64,000 nucleotides of DNA from Albidovulum denitrificans (GTDB lineage: Bacteria > Pseudomonadota > Alphaproteobacteria > Rhodobacterales > Rhodobacteraceae): positions 62,001 to 126,000 of the forward strand of contig NZ_PVEP01000010.1 of NCBI RefSeq assembly GCF_002973535.1, written 5' to 3'. The notes beneath the pieces are model-generated. The model saw only the letters and a list, made by a program, of their open reading frames with translations. It ran no database searches and was not told the DNA's origin. A program made the position numbers and the translations under genes. Below are positions 38,608 to 48,010 of this stretch, piece after piece. How positions within the stretch are numbered: the first letter of the stretch is position 1; each line of letters begins with the position of its first letter.

Positions 38608-38771
38608 CGCGGACGGGCGGGGCAGAGAGTACCGCCGAGCGCTGGACCCGCCCGCCCACCCATGTGGCGGAGGATCTGACGGATGGCGGCAAACAGGCCT
38701 GGATCGAGCATTCCGGGCAGATCTACGTTTTGCGCATCACCCGCGCCGGCAAGCTGATCCTGACGAAATAG
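38604..38771 (+). CDS. hemP: HemP family protein
   Basis: 55 residues from the ATG at 38604. The C-terminal half, WIEHSGQIYVLRITRAGKLI followed by LTK, matches the HemP signature (GQ-Y-LR-TR--KLILTK). HemP proteins are small iron-regulated factors encoded with heme uptake genes, where some activate expression of the heme receptor. Here no heme transporter follows; instead an imelysin locus does. Confidence 0.85.
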   Translation: MTRTGGAESTAERWTRPPTHVAEDLTDGGKQAWIEHSGQIYVLRITRAGKLILTK

Positions 38772-38781
38772 GGCGCGCGTG

Positions 38782-39255
38782 ATGAGCATACATACTGAGA
38801 TTCGCGGCGCCGCGCCGGTGGGCCATGTCGCCGAGCTTGGGCCGCTTGAGGCGGCCGCCGTCTGCTATCTGCGCCTGTGGTGCGACAGCCCCGGCGCGCA
38901 GGAGCAGGTCCGCCGTGATTTTGCCGGAACGCTTGGTCCCGTCGCAGGGCATCAGGCGGCGGGCGCGCTTGAGGATCTTTGCGGTCTTTGCGCCCGCCAC
39001 GGCCGCCGCGCCCTGATGCGCCATCAGCCGTCCTGCACCTGCCTTGGCTCCGATGAGGCCTGCCTTGCCAATCTCATCGCCCTCGCGACCGAGGGAGAGC
39101 GGGAGGACGCGCTGCTGATCGCGACACTGATCGTGCGCGCCGACGTCGCCGCGCATCTGATGGCGGCGGCGCAGACCTTCGGCCTCGCCATCAAGCGGAT
39201 GGCGCTGAGGCTTGACCATCGGGGGACGGTCCGGCCGCCCCGGAACCTTCACTAG
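38782..39255 (+). CDS. Cysteine-rich conserved hypothetical protein of the imelysin locus
   Basis: 157 residues. Cys-rich middle: DLCGLCARHGRRALMRHQPS, then CTCLGSDEACLANLI. There is no signal peptide, so it is likely cytoplasmic. The rest is helical (AALRLWCDSP-like N-terminus; ATLIVRADVAAHLMAAAQTF). The cysteines could bind iron or an Fe-S cluster. ATG 38782; a GTG lies just before it. 17 nt upstream of the imelysin gene. Function unknown. Confidence 0.75.
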   Translation: MSIHTEIRGAAPVGHVAELGPLEAAAVCYLRLWCDSPGAQEQVRRDFAGTLGPVAGHQAAGALEDLCGLCARHGRRALMRHQPSCTCLGSDEACLANLIALATEGEREDALLIATLIVRADVAAHLMAAAQTFGLAIKRMALRLDHRGTVRPPRNLH

Positions 39256-39272
39256 AACAGGACAGTGACCCG

Positions 39273-40553
39273 ATGAATATCCCCCTGAAAAGACTGACAT
39301 TCGGTATCAGCCTGACCGCGCTCGCCTCCGGTCTCGGACTTTCCGCCCAGGCGCAGAGCGCCGCCGAGGTGCTGACCACCTATGCCGATATCGCCGAGGC
39401 CGGGTATCAGGACAGCCTGACCGCCGCGCGGAGGCTGGACGGGGCCATCGACGCGCTGATCGCCGCGCCTTCGGCCGCGACCTTGCAGGCGGCCCGCGCC
39501 GCCTGGATCGCCGCCCGTGTGCCTTACCAGCAGACAGAGGTCTTCCGTTTTGGCAACGCCATCGTGGATGACTGGGAAGGGCGCGTGAATGCCTGGCCGC
39601 TGGACGAAGGGCTGATCGACTATGTCGACGGCGCCTATGGCGGGCCGACTGACGAAAACCGGCTGGCCGCGCTGAACGTCATCGCCCACCCCGCCTTCAC
39701 CCTGTCGGGCAAGCCGGTCGATGCCGCGAAAATCACGCCGAAGCTGCTTCAGGACACGCTGCATGAGGCCGACGGGATCGAGGCGAATGTCGCTACCGGC
39801 TATCATGCGATCGAATTCCTGCTGTGGGGGCAGGACCTGAACGGACATGCCCCCGGCGCGGGCGACCGGCCGTGGACGGACTACGCGCAAGACGATGCCT
39901 GCACCCACGGCAATTGCGACCGGCGGGCGGAGTATCTGGCTGCGGCGAGCGATCTTCTGATCTCCGATCTTGAATGGATGGCGGCGCAATGGGCAGAGGG
40001 GGCAGAGGCGCGAACGGCGCTGATGGCCGATGAGCAGGCGGGCCTGAGCGCGATCCTGACCGGGATGGGCTCTCTCTCCTACGGCGAGCAGGCGGGGGAG
40101 AGGATGCGCCTTGGCCTGATGCTCAACGATCCCGAGGAGGAGCATGACTGCTTTTCGGACAACACCCATAACAGCCACTATTACGACGGGCTTGGCGTGC
40201 AGAATGTCTACCTGGGCGATTATGTGCGGATCGACGGGTCGCTGATCTCCGGTCCGTCGCTGTCCGATCTGGTCGCGGCGGAAAACCCCGACCTTGATGG
40301 CGAGATGCAAAGCCGTCTGTCGGGGACGATGATGGCGCTGGGCCGGATCAAGACGGCGGCCGAGGCGGGTTCCGCCTATGACGGGATGCTGGAACGCGGC
40401 AATGCGGCGGGTGAGGCGCTGGTCATGGGCGGGGTCAACGCGCTGATCGCGCAGACCCGGTCGATCGAGCGGGTCGTTGCCGCGCTGGGGGCCGAGGGCA
40501 TTGCCATCGAAGGCTCCGACAGCCTCGACAACCCCTCGGCCGTCTTTCAGTGA
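39273..40553 (+). CDS. Imelysin family iron-regulated protein (IrpA-like)
   Basis: 426 residues. Signal peptide ending SAQAQS, helical imelysin domain with the GxHxxE motif GYHAIE (176-181) followed by FLLWGQDLNGHAPG, and HNSHYYDGLGVQN in the second half. The family is periplasmic or outer-membrane associated and thought to take part in iron uptake; a metal-binding role for the motif is proposed. GTGA overlap with the di-heme gene. Confidence 0.9.
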   Translation: MNIPLKRLTFGISLTALASGLGLSAQAQSAAEVLTTYADIAEAGYQDSLTAARRLDGAIDALIAAPSAATLQAARAAWIAARVPYQQTEVFRFGNAIVDDWEGRVNAWPLDEGLIDYVDGAYGGPTDENRLAALNVIAHPAFTLSGKPVDAAKITPKLLQDTLHEADGIEANVATGYHAIEFLLWGQDLNGHAPGAGDRPWTDYAQDDACTHGNCDRRAEYLAAASDLLISDLEWMAAQWAEGAEARTALMADEQAGLSAILTGMGSLSYGEQAGERMRLGLMLNDPEEEHDCFSDNTHNSHYYDGLGVQNVYLGDYVRIDGSLISGPSLSDLVAAENPDLDGEMQSRLSGTMMALGRIKTAAEAGSAYDGMLERGNAAGEALVMGGVNALIAQTRSIERVVAALGAEGIAIEGSDSLDNPSAVFQ

Positions 40554-42262
40554 CGCCTGTCGCCGGGCTGTTTGGGGGCTTTCGGATGCGCTTCTTGCCG
40601 ATGATGGGGGCGTTGCTGGCGTCCCCGTCCGCCTGTCGGCCCGGTATGAGGCCACCGTCAGGCGCGGGGGTGCCAACCGCGCCGTCCCGGCCATGGAGGG
40701 CGCGGCCAACCCCCCTTCTGGTGGCCGCCCTTGTGGCCGCGATCCCCCCGCTTGTGGCCGGGGCCGAAACCGCGCCCCCCTGGGCGGGGCTGGAGGATGT
40801 GCATCTCGACATCATCCCCCGGACGGCGGAGGAGAGGGCGCGGGTTGGCGCCGTCACCGCGCCGCCAAAGGATTTCGCGGCCCCGTGGCCCTATGAGGAA
40901 AACCCCGGCGGCGCCCAGACGGTGCGGGCGCGCGGGACGGCGGACGCCTTTTCGCAGCCCGCCGCCAACCTCACCTTCCGGCAGGAGCTGGATTTCAAGG
41001 TCGGCAACGGGATGTTTCGCCGGGTCTGGGTCTCTGCCCCCGCCTCGACGATCGCTTCGGACGGGCTTGGCCCGCTTTACAACGCGCGTTCCTGCCAGCG
41101 CTGTCACCTGAAGGACGGACGCGGTCATCCGCCGGAGGGGCCGGAGGATGACGCCGTGTCGATGTTCCTGCGGATCTCCATCCCTGCGCCGATACCGGAT
41201 GAGGGTGATCTGGCCGCGATGGAGCACTACATCGCTGGCACCCACGCCACCGCGCCGGACCCGGTCTATGGCACGCAGTTGCAGGATTTCAGCCTGCCGG
41301 GCCATGCCGCCGAATACCGGCTGGACCTGCGCCACGAGGAGATCGAGGTGCCGCTGTCGGGCGGAGAAATGGCGGTGCTGCGCCGCCCGGCCTATGCCGC
41401 CGCCGATCCCGGCTACGGCCCCCTGCACCCCGATGCGATGCTCTCGCCCCGCGTTGCGCCGCAGATGATCGGCATGGGCCTGCTTGAGGCGATCCCGGCG
41501 GCGGACATCCTGGCCTGGGCCGACCCCGAGGATGGCGATGGCGACGGCATCTCCGGCATCCCGCAGATTGTCTGGTCGGATGTCCACGACCGGCCGATGC
41601 TGGGCCGTTTTGGCCACAAGGCGGGCAATCCCACGGTGCTGGAGCAGACGGCGAGCGCCTTTGCGGGCGATATCGGTATTTCCAACCCGGTCTATCCGGC
41701 CGGCTCGGGTGACTGCACGGATCGCCAGATCGCCTGCATCGCCGCGCTGGATGGCGGGGATGCCGAGCAGGGCGGGGTTGAGATCGACGCGGTCGGCCTT
41801 GACCTGGTGGCCTTCTACAGCCGGACGCTCGCCGTGCCTGCCCGGCGCGATGTGGCGGACCGGCAGGTGCTGCGCGGGCGGGAGGTGTTCTTTGCGACCG
41901 GCTGCACGTCATGCCACCGTCCGACCTATGTCACCCACCGGCTGGCGGGTGATGACCCGGCCAGCTTCCAGCTGATCTGGCCCTATACCGACCTGCTGTT
42001 GCACGACATGGGCGAGGGGTTGGCCGACAACCGGCCCGAGGGGCGCGCGGACGGGCGCGAATGGCGCACCGCGCCGCTCTGGGGCGTTGGCCTGACCGAA
42101 ACCGTTTCCGGCCACAGCTATTTCCTGCATGACGGCCGGGCGCGGTCGCTCTTGGAAGCGGTCCTTTGGCATGGCGGTGAGGCACAGGCCGCCCGCGACG
42201 CGGTGGTGGAAATGGCGCCCGAGGATCGCGCCGCCCTGATCCGATATCTGGAGAGCCTATGA
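40550..42262 (+). CDS. Di-heme cytochrome c oxidoreductase (DHOR/DUF1111 family)
   Basis: 570 residues if started at the GTG overlapping the imelysin stop. Two heme c sites, CQRCH near 182 and CTSCH near 452, plus family segments FRQELDFKVGNGMFRRVWV, GPLYNARSCQRCHLKDGRG and GRFGHKAGNPTV. The signal peptide is LLVAALVAAIPPLVAGA at about residues 56-72, so the first 50 residues may not be translated; an ATG at 40646 is a shorter alternative. In imelysin loci this periplasmic protein probably performs a redox step on iron or a thiol. Confidence 0.85.
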   Translation: MTPVAGLFGGFRMRFLPMMGALLASPSACRPGMRPPSGAGVPTAPSRPWRARPTPLLVAALVAAIPPLVAGAETAPPWAGLEDVHLDIIPRTAEERARVGAVTAPPKDFAAPWPYEENPGGAQTVRARGTADAFSQPAANLTFRQELDFKVGNGMFRRVWVSAPASTIASDGLGPLYNARSCQRCHLKDGRGHPPEGPEDDAVSMFLRISIPAPIPDEGDLAAMEHYIAGTHATAPDPVYGTQLQDFSLPGHAAEYRLDLRHEEIEVPLSGGEMAVLRRPAYAAADPGYGPLHPDAMLSPRVAPQMIGMGLLEAIPAADILAWADPEDGDGDGISGIPQIVWSDVHDRPMLGRFGHKAGNPTVLEQTASAFAGDIGISNPVYPAGSGDCTDRQIACIAALDGGDAEQGGVEIDAVGLDLVAFYSRTLAVPARRDVADRQVLRGREVFFATGCTSCHRPTYVTHRLAGDDPASFQLIWPYTDLLLHDMGEGLADNRPEGRADGREWRTAPLWGVGLTETVSGHSYFLHDGRARSLLEAVLWHGGEAQAARDAVVEMAPEDRAALIRYLESL

Positions 42263-43245
42263 GACGCCTTGCCGTGATCCTGCTTGCCCTCGGCCTTGCC
42301 GGACCTGCCCGCGCGGATGTCGACGCCGCGCTCGACCGCCATATCCTGCCCGCCTTCGCGGGTTTTGCCGGGGCGGCGGAGCGGCTGGCCGACGCCGCCG
42401 TCGCCGATTGCCGCCCGCGGGCCGTAGCACCCGCCTATCAGGCGGCCTTCGACGCCTGGATGGCGGTTGCGGACCTGCATATCGGCCCGTCGGAAACCGG
42501 CGGGCTGTCCATCGCCTTCTGGCCGGATGCGCGTGGTTTCACCGGGCGGGTGTTGTCGCAGTTGATTGCCGATGAGGACCCCGTGGCCTTCGATCCGCTG
42601 GGCTATGCGGAGATGTCGATCGCGGCGCGCGGGGTTCTCGCGCTTGAGATGATGGTCTTCGATCCGGCCTATTCGCACTATGACAAGGGCAGCTATGCCT
42701 GTGCGCTGGTCCGGGCCATCGCGCTTGACCTGTCGCGGCAGGCGGTGGCGCTTGAGGTGGCGTGGCGCGACGGTTTTGCGGCTACCCTGCGCAGTGCCGG
42801 AGGGGCCGGGAATGCCACCTACCTGACCGGGGACGAGGCGCTGCGCGCGCTTTATACCCAGCTTTTGTCGGGGCTTGAGTTCACGGCCGATCAACGCCTG
42901 GGCCGACCGATGGGCAGCTTCGAGCAGCCCCGCCCGGCACGGGCCGAGGCATGGCGGTCGGGCCGGTCGCTGCGCAACGTGCTGTTGTCGGTCGATGCGG
43001 CGCAGGCGCTTGCCCATACGCTGTCGGGCGGTGCGTTGCCGCAGACCGACGCGGCGGCCGCGAGGGTTCACGCGATGGCCGGGCGCGTCGGCGATCCCGG
43101 CTTGCAGGGCGTGAGCGAGCCGCAGGGGCGGCTTCATGTCGAGCTGCTGCAACAGGCCGTGCGCGCCATGCGCGCCGCCATCGAGGCAGAGATCGGTGTG
43201 CCGCTTGGCATCGCACCCGGTTTCAATTCGCAGGACGGGGATTAG
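42259..43245 (+). CDS. Second imelysin family protein, motif histidine replaced
   Basis: 328 residues with a signal peptide (MRRLAVILLALGLAGPARA). The helical imelysin fold is suggested by FDAWMAVADLHIGPSE and LGYAEMSIAARG. The GxHxxE position reads GVLALE (125-130), so the His is Leu127. ATGA overlap with the preceding gene. It is likely a partner of the first imelysin with a changed binding site. Confidence 0.85.
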   Translation: MRRLAVILLALGLAGPARADVDAALDRHILPAFAGFAGAAERLADAAVADCRPRAVAPAYQAAFDAWMAVADLHIGPSETGGLSIAFWPDARGFTGRVLSQLIADEDPVAFDPLGYAEMSIAARGVLALEMMVFDPAYSHYDKGSYACALVRAIALDLSRQAVALEVAWRDGFAATLRSAGGAGNATYLTGDEALRALYTQLLSGLEFTADQRLGRPMGSFEQPRPARAEAWRSGRSLRNVLLSVDAAQALAHTLSGGALPQTDAAAARVHAMAGRVGDPGLQGVSEPQGRLHVELLQQAVRAMRAAIEAEIGVPLGIAPGFNSQDGD

Positions 43246-43249
43246 GGCG

Positions 43250-44320
43250 ATGACGACACGTCGCAGGTTCCTTGCCACGCTGCTTGCGGCCGGCGCCACC
43301 CCCCGGCTCGGCTGGGCGGCGGTCGGCAACCCCGCCTTCCTCGCCGCCGCCCGCGCGCCGGATGGCGGCTTCGCGCTTTACGGCCTCGACCAGACGGGTG
43401 GGGTCACCTTCCGCGTTCCGCTTCCGGCGCGGGGCCATGCCGGGGCGGGCCATCCTGCCCGCGCCGAGGCGGTGGCCTTCGCCCGCCGACCGGGGCAATT
43501 CGCACTGGTCCTCGACTGCGCGACGGGGCGCGTGCAGCACCACCTCGCCCCGCCCGAGGGGCGGCAGTTCAACGGCCACGGCGTTTTCGTGAATGGCGGT
43601 ACGCTTCTGATGACCAGCGAGCAGCGCGCCGGGGACAGCCGGGGCCTGATCGGCCTTTGGGACGTCGCGGCGGGGTATCGGCGGATCGGGGACTGGGACA
43701 GCGGCGGCATCGGCCCGCATGACCTGCGCCTGATGCCGGATGGCGCGACCCTGGTGATCGCGAATGGCGGCATCGCGACCGATCCGTTCGACCGGACGAA
43801 GCTGAACATCCCCACGATGCGGCCGAACCTGACCTATCTGGATCTGGATGGTACGATCATGGAACAGGTCGAACTGGACGCCGGGCTTTGGAAGAACTCG
43901 ATCCGCCATCTCGCGATCCGGGCCGATGGCCTTGTCGGTTTCGCGATGCAGTGGGAGGGGGAGGAGGGCGCCGCCCCGCCGCTTCTGGGACTGCATCGCC
44001 GGGGTGAAGCGCCGGTGCTGGCCGAAGCGCCGCTGGGTGATGAACTGGCGATGAAGGGCTATGCGGGCAGCATCGCCTTCAGCGGCGACGGGGCGGAGGT
44101 TGCAATTACCTCGCCGCGCGGCGGGAGGTTGCATCGGTTCGCCGAGGATGGCGCCTTCCTTGGCGCGGTCTCACGCGCCGATGTCTGCGGCCTTGCCGCG
44201 CGCGGCGGGGGCTTTCTGGCCAGCGACGGTCTGGGCGGGCTGATCGCGGTGACGGCCCAGGGCGCGCGGCCTCTGGGCCATGTCGATTGCGCCTGGGACA
44301 ACCACATCGTCACGCTGTAG
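43250..44320 (+). CDS. DUF1513 family periplasmic beta-propeller protein
   Basis: 356 residues. Tat-type signal TTRRRFLATLLAAGAT. Propeller-like repeats: GHGVFVNGGTLLMTSEQ, GIGPHDLRLMPDGATLVIAN, GYAGSIAFSGDGAEVAITSP, and the end CAWDNHIV. DUF1513 proteins regularly accompany imelysins and di-heme proteins; the function is not established. Start ATG 43250, 4 nt after the imelysin stop. Last gene of this operon; convergent with the next gene 14 nt away. Confidence 0.85.
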   Translation: MTTRRRFLATLLAAGATPRLGWAAVGNPAFLAAARAPDGGFALYGLDQTGGVTFRVPLPARGHAGAGHPARAEAVAFARRPGQFALVLDCATGRVQHHLAPPEGRQFNGHGVFVNGGTLLMTSEQRAGDSRGLIGLWDVAAGYRRIGDWDSGGIGPHDLRLMPDGATLVIANGGIATDPFDRTKLNIPTMRPNLTYLDLDGTIMEQVELDAGLWKNSIRHLAIRADGLVGFAMQWEGEEGAAPPLLGLHRRGEAPVLAEAPLGDELAMKGYAGSIAFSGDGAEVAITSPRGGRLHRFAEDGAFLGAVSRADVCGLAARGGGFLASDGLGGLIAVTAQGARPLGHVDCAWDNHIVTL

Positions 44321-44334
44321 TCGCGTGCGGGCCG

Positions 44335-46032
44335 CTACGGTGTCGCCGTTTCCGGGGCGAGGTTCATGGGAGAGCCCATCGCCGCAAGGAAGGCGACGAC
44401 CGCGTCGATCTCCTCCGGGTCGCGGATGCCGGGGTCGGGCATCGTCGTGCCGGGCGCGACCGAGGCGGGATTGCTGAGGAAAGCCGCCAGGCTTTCCTTC
44501 GTCCAGGCGCCGTCTTCCGCGCGCAGGGTCGGCGAGTAGTTCGGGAACGGCCGTTTGCCGCGCGGCGCGCCGACGATGGCGGCAAGGCTGGGGGCAAAGT
44601 CGTTCACGTCGGGGTCGAGCGAGTGGCAGGTCAGGCAGGTGTCCATATTCGCCTTCAGCCGGTCGCGGGTATGGGCGGGCAGCGTGTCCTGTTCCAGATA
44701 GGCGGTGAGAAAGGCGGTCGCGGCGCCGTTCGGGTTTTCCGTCAGGAAGATGAGTTCGTTATTGTCGGTGAACAGCACCAGCCGGTCGGCATCCAGTTGC
44801 CGCGCCGCGCGGATGCGGGTGCCGATGGGGATGCGTTCGGCGAACATCACCCGATTGTCGACAATACGGAAACGATAAAGGGATTCATCCTTTAATGTTC
44901 CCATCAGGATATCGCCGTCCCAGGCGGAATTGAAGCCCTCGATCAGGTCGAGGCTGGAAATCGCGACCGAGGGGACAAAGGCATAGACGGGCGGTTCATG
45001 GACGTCGTGGCGGCCAAAGGACAGCGTATTGGGGATCGGCAACTGGTTGTAGAGTGTGCCGAGGCTTTCAGAGGGCCAGCCGTAATCCTTCCCCTCGCGG
45101 ATCAGGTTCAGTTCATCCCCGCCGCGCAGCCCGTGTTCGACCGCCCAAAGCTGCCCCTTGCCGTCGAAGGCCATGCCCTGCATGTTGCGCAGCCCGCGCG
45201 CGATCTGGCGGTGGGCGCCGCTGGCCAGGTCGATCTCGATCACCTTGCCATAGTCATAGGCGGGGTCCGGCGCGATGGGCGGGCCGTCGGCGAAGATGCC
45301 GTCAAAGTGGAAATCACCGCTGCCAAGGACCAGCTTGTCCTTGCCGTCATAGGCCATGCGCCCGCCGCCGATCTGGATCTCGATCGCGCTGCCGGTCTTT
45401 TTCAGGGGCAGGCAGGGTTCGGTCACGAAGAGCGTCGTCCAGTCGTCGGCGCGGGCCGAGAAGGTGGCCAGTTCCGCTGCGGTGGACGGGATGTCCAGCA
45501 TGGCGACGACGGTGTGGAAACAGGCGCGGTCGGCCTCATACTTCACGAAGGACAGGGCCAGCCGTTCCTGCCCGTCATAGTCGAAGGCGAGAATGTCGAA
45601 GTAGCGATAGGCCCAGTATTCAAAGTGATAGTCCTTGTAGGCCGGATCGTCGGCCAGCGCGCGATAGGCGTCGAAGGCGTAATCCGGCACGGCGATGTCG
45701 AGCGGCTGCACCGATTGCGCCGATCCGGCCATGAAGAGCTTGCCGTCGAGGGTCGCGGCCACGGCGGTGCTGTCGACCACCGTCACCCCGCCGCCGCGCC
45801 CGTAGCGGGTGATGGGAAGGGGGATTGTCTCACGCTTGAAATGGATGAAGATGCTGTCGACGTCGGGGTTCGCGACGACGGTGGCGGGTTTCGGCGGGCG
45901 CAGGCTGGCCACCGCCCTGCGGATAACCTTGGACGGCGCGGCGACGAACTCTGCCGTCATCCCGGCCATGAACCCGAACCCGAGGAGGCCCAGAACAAGG
46001 GCCACCCACGCCCAGCGACGTGTGCTACGCAT
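44335..46032 (-). CDS. PQQ-type sugar dehydrogenase-like protein fused to cytochrome c
   Basis: About 565 residues. An N-terminal anchor or signal (WAWVALVLGLLGFGFMAGM) is followed by a six-bladed soluble-glucose-dehydrogenase-like domain (MQGMAFDGKGQLWAVEHGLR, GGDELNLIREGKDYGWP, FGRHDVHEPPVYAFVPSVAI), then from about 460 a cytochrome c domain with CLTCH and MPDPGIRDPEEIDAVVAFL. The dehydrogenase would pass electrons to its own heme. Substrate unknown. ATG 46032; a TTG at 46038 is possible. Confidence 0.83.
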   Translation of the reverse strand: MRSTRRWAWVALVLGLLGFGFMAGMTAEFVAAPSKVIRRAVASLRPPKPATVVANPDVDSIFIHFKRETIPLPITRYGRGGGVTVVDSTAVAATLDGKLFMAGSAQSVQPLDIAVPDYAFDAYRALADDPAYKDYHFEYWAYRYFDILAFDYDGQERLALSFVKYEADRACFHTVVAMLDIPSTAAELATFSARADDWTTLFVTEPCLPLKKTGSAIEIQIGGGRMAYDGKDKLVLGSGDFHFDGIFADGPPIAPDPAYDYGKVIEIDLASGAHRQIARGLRNMQGMAFDGKGQLWAVEHGLRGGDELNLIREGKDYGWPSESLGTLYNQLPIPNTLSFGRHDVHEPPVYAFVPSVAISSLDLIEGFNSAWDGDILMGTLKDESLYRFRIVDNRVMFAERIPIGTRIRAARQLDADRLVLFTDNNELIFLTENPNGAATAFLTAYLEQDTLPAHTRDRLKANMDTCLTCHSLDPDVNDFAPSLAAIVGAPRGKRPFPNYSPTLRAEDGAWTKESLAAFLSNPASVAPGTTMPDPGIRDPEEIDAVVAFLAAMGSPMNLAPETATP

Positions 46033-46173
46033 ACCCAATCCCCAACCCGTCGCGCCTATGGCGCGCTGCGGTGAACGGTAGGAAGGGGACAGGGGGTTGT
46101 CAAAATATCGCCGAAGAACAGCCCGTTACGTTTCCCGGCCCGATACCTTGACGGGCCGGGGCGGCGGACTGTT

Positions 46174-47847
46174 TCAGTTCGCGCCATCCAGAAGGCGGCG
46201 CGCGATGACCTGCGCCTGAATCTCTGCCGCGCCTTCGAAGATGTTCAGGATGCGCGCATCGCAGAGGATACGGCTGATCTGGTATTCCAGCGCAAAGCCG
46301 TTGCCGCCGTGGATCTGAAGCGCGTTATCCGCCGCCGCCCAGGCGACACGGGCGCCCAGAAGCTTCGCCATCCCGGCCTCAAGGTCGCAGCGCTTGTCGT
46401 GGTCCTTCTGCCAGGCGGAATGATAGGTCAGTTGCCGGGCCACCATGACCTCGACCGCCATCATGGCCAGCTTGCCCGCGACGCGCGGGAACTCGATCAA
46501 GCTCTTGCCGAACTGCTTGCGGTCCTCGGCATATTTCATGCCGACCTCAAGTGCTGATTGCGCGACGCCGATGGCGCGGGCGGCGGTCTGGATGCGGGCG
46601 CTTTCGAAGGTCTGCATCAGCTGCTTGAAGCCCTGACCCTCGACCCCGCCCAGAAGGTTTTCGCCCTTCACCTTGAAGCCGTCGAAGCCAAGCTCGTATT
46701 CCTTCATGCCGCGGTAGCCCAGCACCTCGATCTCACCGCCGGACATGCCGGGGGTGGGGAAGGGGGCCTCATCCGTGCCGGGCGTCTTTTCGGCAAGGAA
46801 CATCGACAGGCCACGGTAGTCGGTGGTGTTCGGATCGGTGCGCGCCAGAAGCGTCATCACATGGGTGCGCGCGGCGTGGGTGATCCAGGTCTTGTTGCCG
46901 GTCACCTCCCAGTCGTCACCGACCTTCACCGCGCGGGTGCGCAAGGAGCCGAGGTCGGATCCGGTGTTGGGCTCGGTGAAGACGGCCGTTGGCAGGATTT
47001 CCCCGCTCGCCAGTTTCGGCAGCCAGTGGGCCTTCTGTTCAGGCGTGCCGCCGCAGAGGATCAGTTCGGCCGCAATCTCGGACCGCGTGCCGAGGGAGCC
47101 GACACCGATATAGCCGCGAGAGAGTTCTTCCGATACGACGACCATCGACGCCTTCGACAGGCCCAGCCCGCCGAAATCCTCCGGGATCGTCAGGCCGAAA
47201 ACGCCAAGCCCGGCGAGTTCCTCGATGATCTCCATCGGGATCAGTTCATCCTTCAGGTGCCAGTCATGCGCGTTCGGCACGACACGTTCCTCGGCATAGC
47301 GGCGGAACTGGTCGCGGATCATCTCCAGGTCTTCATCAAGGCCGCTCGTCCCGAAGGTCGCCCGGCCGTGATTGTCGCGCATGAGCGTCACCAGCCGCGC
47401 CCGCGCCGCCGGGCTGTTGCCCCCGGCGATCAGTGTCGCCGCCGCGCCCTCGGGCGTCCAGCTTGCGTCCAGATCGGCAAGGCGCGCGGCTTCCCCCTGG
47501 CTCATCGGGATGCCGCCCGCGATCTGCGCGAGGTATTCGCCAAAGCCGATCTGAAGGATCAGCGCCTCCATCTCGCCGAACTTGCCCTCACCCTCGATCC
47601 GCCCGGCCCAGCCGCGCATCTGGCGCAGCGCCTCGACATAGGTGGCCAGCCACGAAAGCGCATGGGCAGCGAACTGATGCTGTTCCAGCGCGGCGCCCGA
47701 GACCTTGCCCTTCGCATCGACCTTTGCGCGCAGCTTCGACGTCGCGTCGGCCAGCACGGTTTCGACCTCAGGCAGCGCGGCTGCGGTCAGGTCGAGAAGG
47801 TCGGACATCAGTGCGGAATTCGGCATGTCGGCCCCGTCGTGCGGCAT
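46174..47847 (-). CDS. mcd: Methylsuccinyl-CoA dehydrogenase (acyl-CoA dehydrogenase family)
   Basis: 557 residues, longer than common acyl-CoA dehydrogenases because of an N-terminal helical extension (LTAAALPEVETVLADATSKL) of about 150 residues, as in Mcd of the ethylmalonyl-CoA pathway. The core has FGLTIPEDFGGLGLSKASMV, TGSDLGSLRTRAVKVGDDW, and ALQIHGGNGFALEYQISRIL. Mcd oxidises (2S)-methylsuccinyl-CoA to mesaconyl-CoA, passing electrons to ETF; etfBA lies at 58674-60361. Start 47847 follows AGGGAGC. Confidence 0.85.
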   Translation of the reverse strand: MPHDGADMPNSALMSDLLDLTAAALPEVETVLADATSKLRAKVDAKGKVSGAALEQHQFAAHALSWLATYVEALRQMRGWAGRIEGEGKFGEMEALILQIGFGEYLAQIAGGIPMSQGEAARLADLDASWTPEGAAATLIAGGNSPAARARLVTLMRDNHGRATFGTSGLDEDLEMIRDQFRRYAEERVVPNAHDWHLKDELIPMEIIEELAGLGVFGLTIPEDFGGLGLSKASMVVVSEELSRGYIGVGSLGTRSEIAAELILCGGTPEQKAHWLPKLASGEILPTAVFTEPNTGSDLGSLRTRAVKVGDDWEVTGNKTWITHAARTHVMTLLARTDPNTTDYRGLSMFLAEKTPGTDEAPFPTPGMSGGEIEVLGYRGMKEYELGFDGFKVKGENLLGGVEGQGFKQLMQTFESARIQTAARAIGVAQSALEVGMKYAEDRKQFGKSLIEFPRVAGKLAMMAVEVMVARQLTYHSAWQKDHDKRCDLEAGMAKLLGARVAWAAADNALQIHGGNGFALEYQISRILCDARILNIFEGAAEIQAQVIARRLLDGAN

Positions 47848-48010
47848 GAGTCGGCTCCCTTTCTGCGGTCGCATCGTGATAGGGGCTTTGCAGGTGCAGC
47901 GCAATATTAATTCGCCATTGGGGTTGCGGCTGAACGAAAGTGTCGCGCGCGTTTTCGGGGTGTGCCGCGCGCGGGGACGCGGTAAGGAAGGCGCACAGGC
48001 AGGGCAGGCG

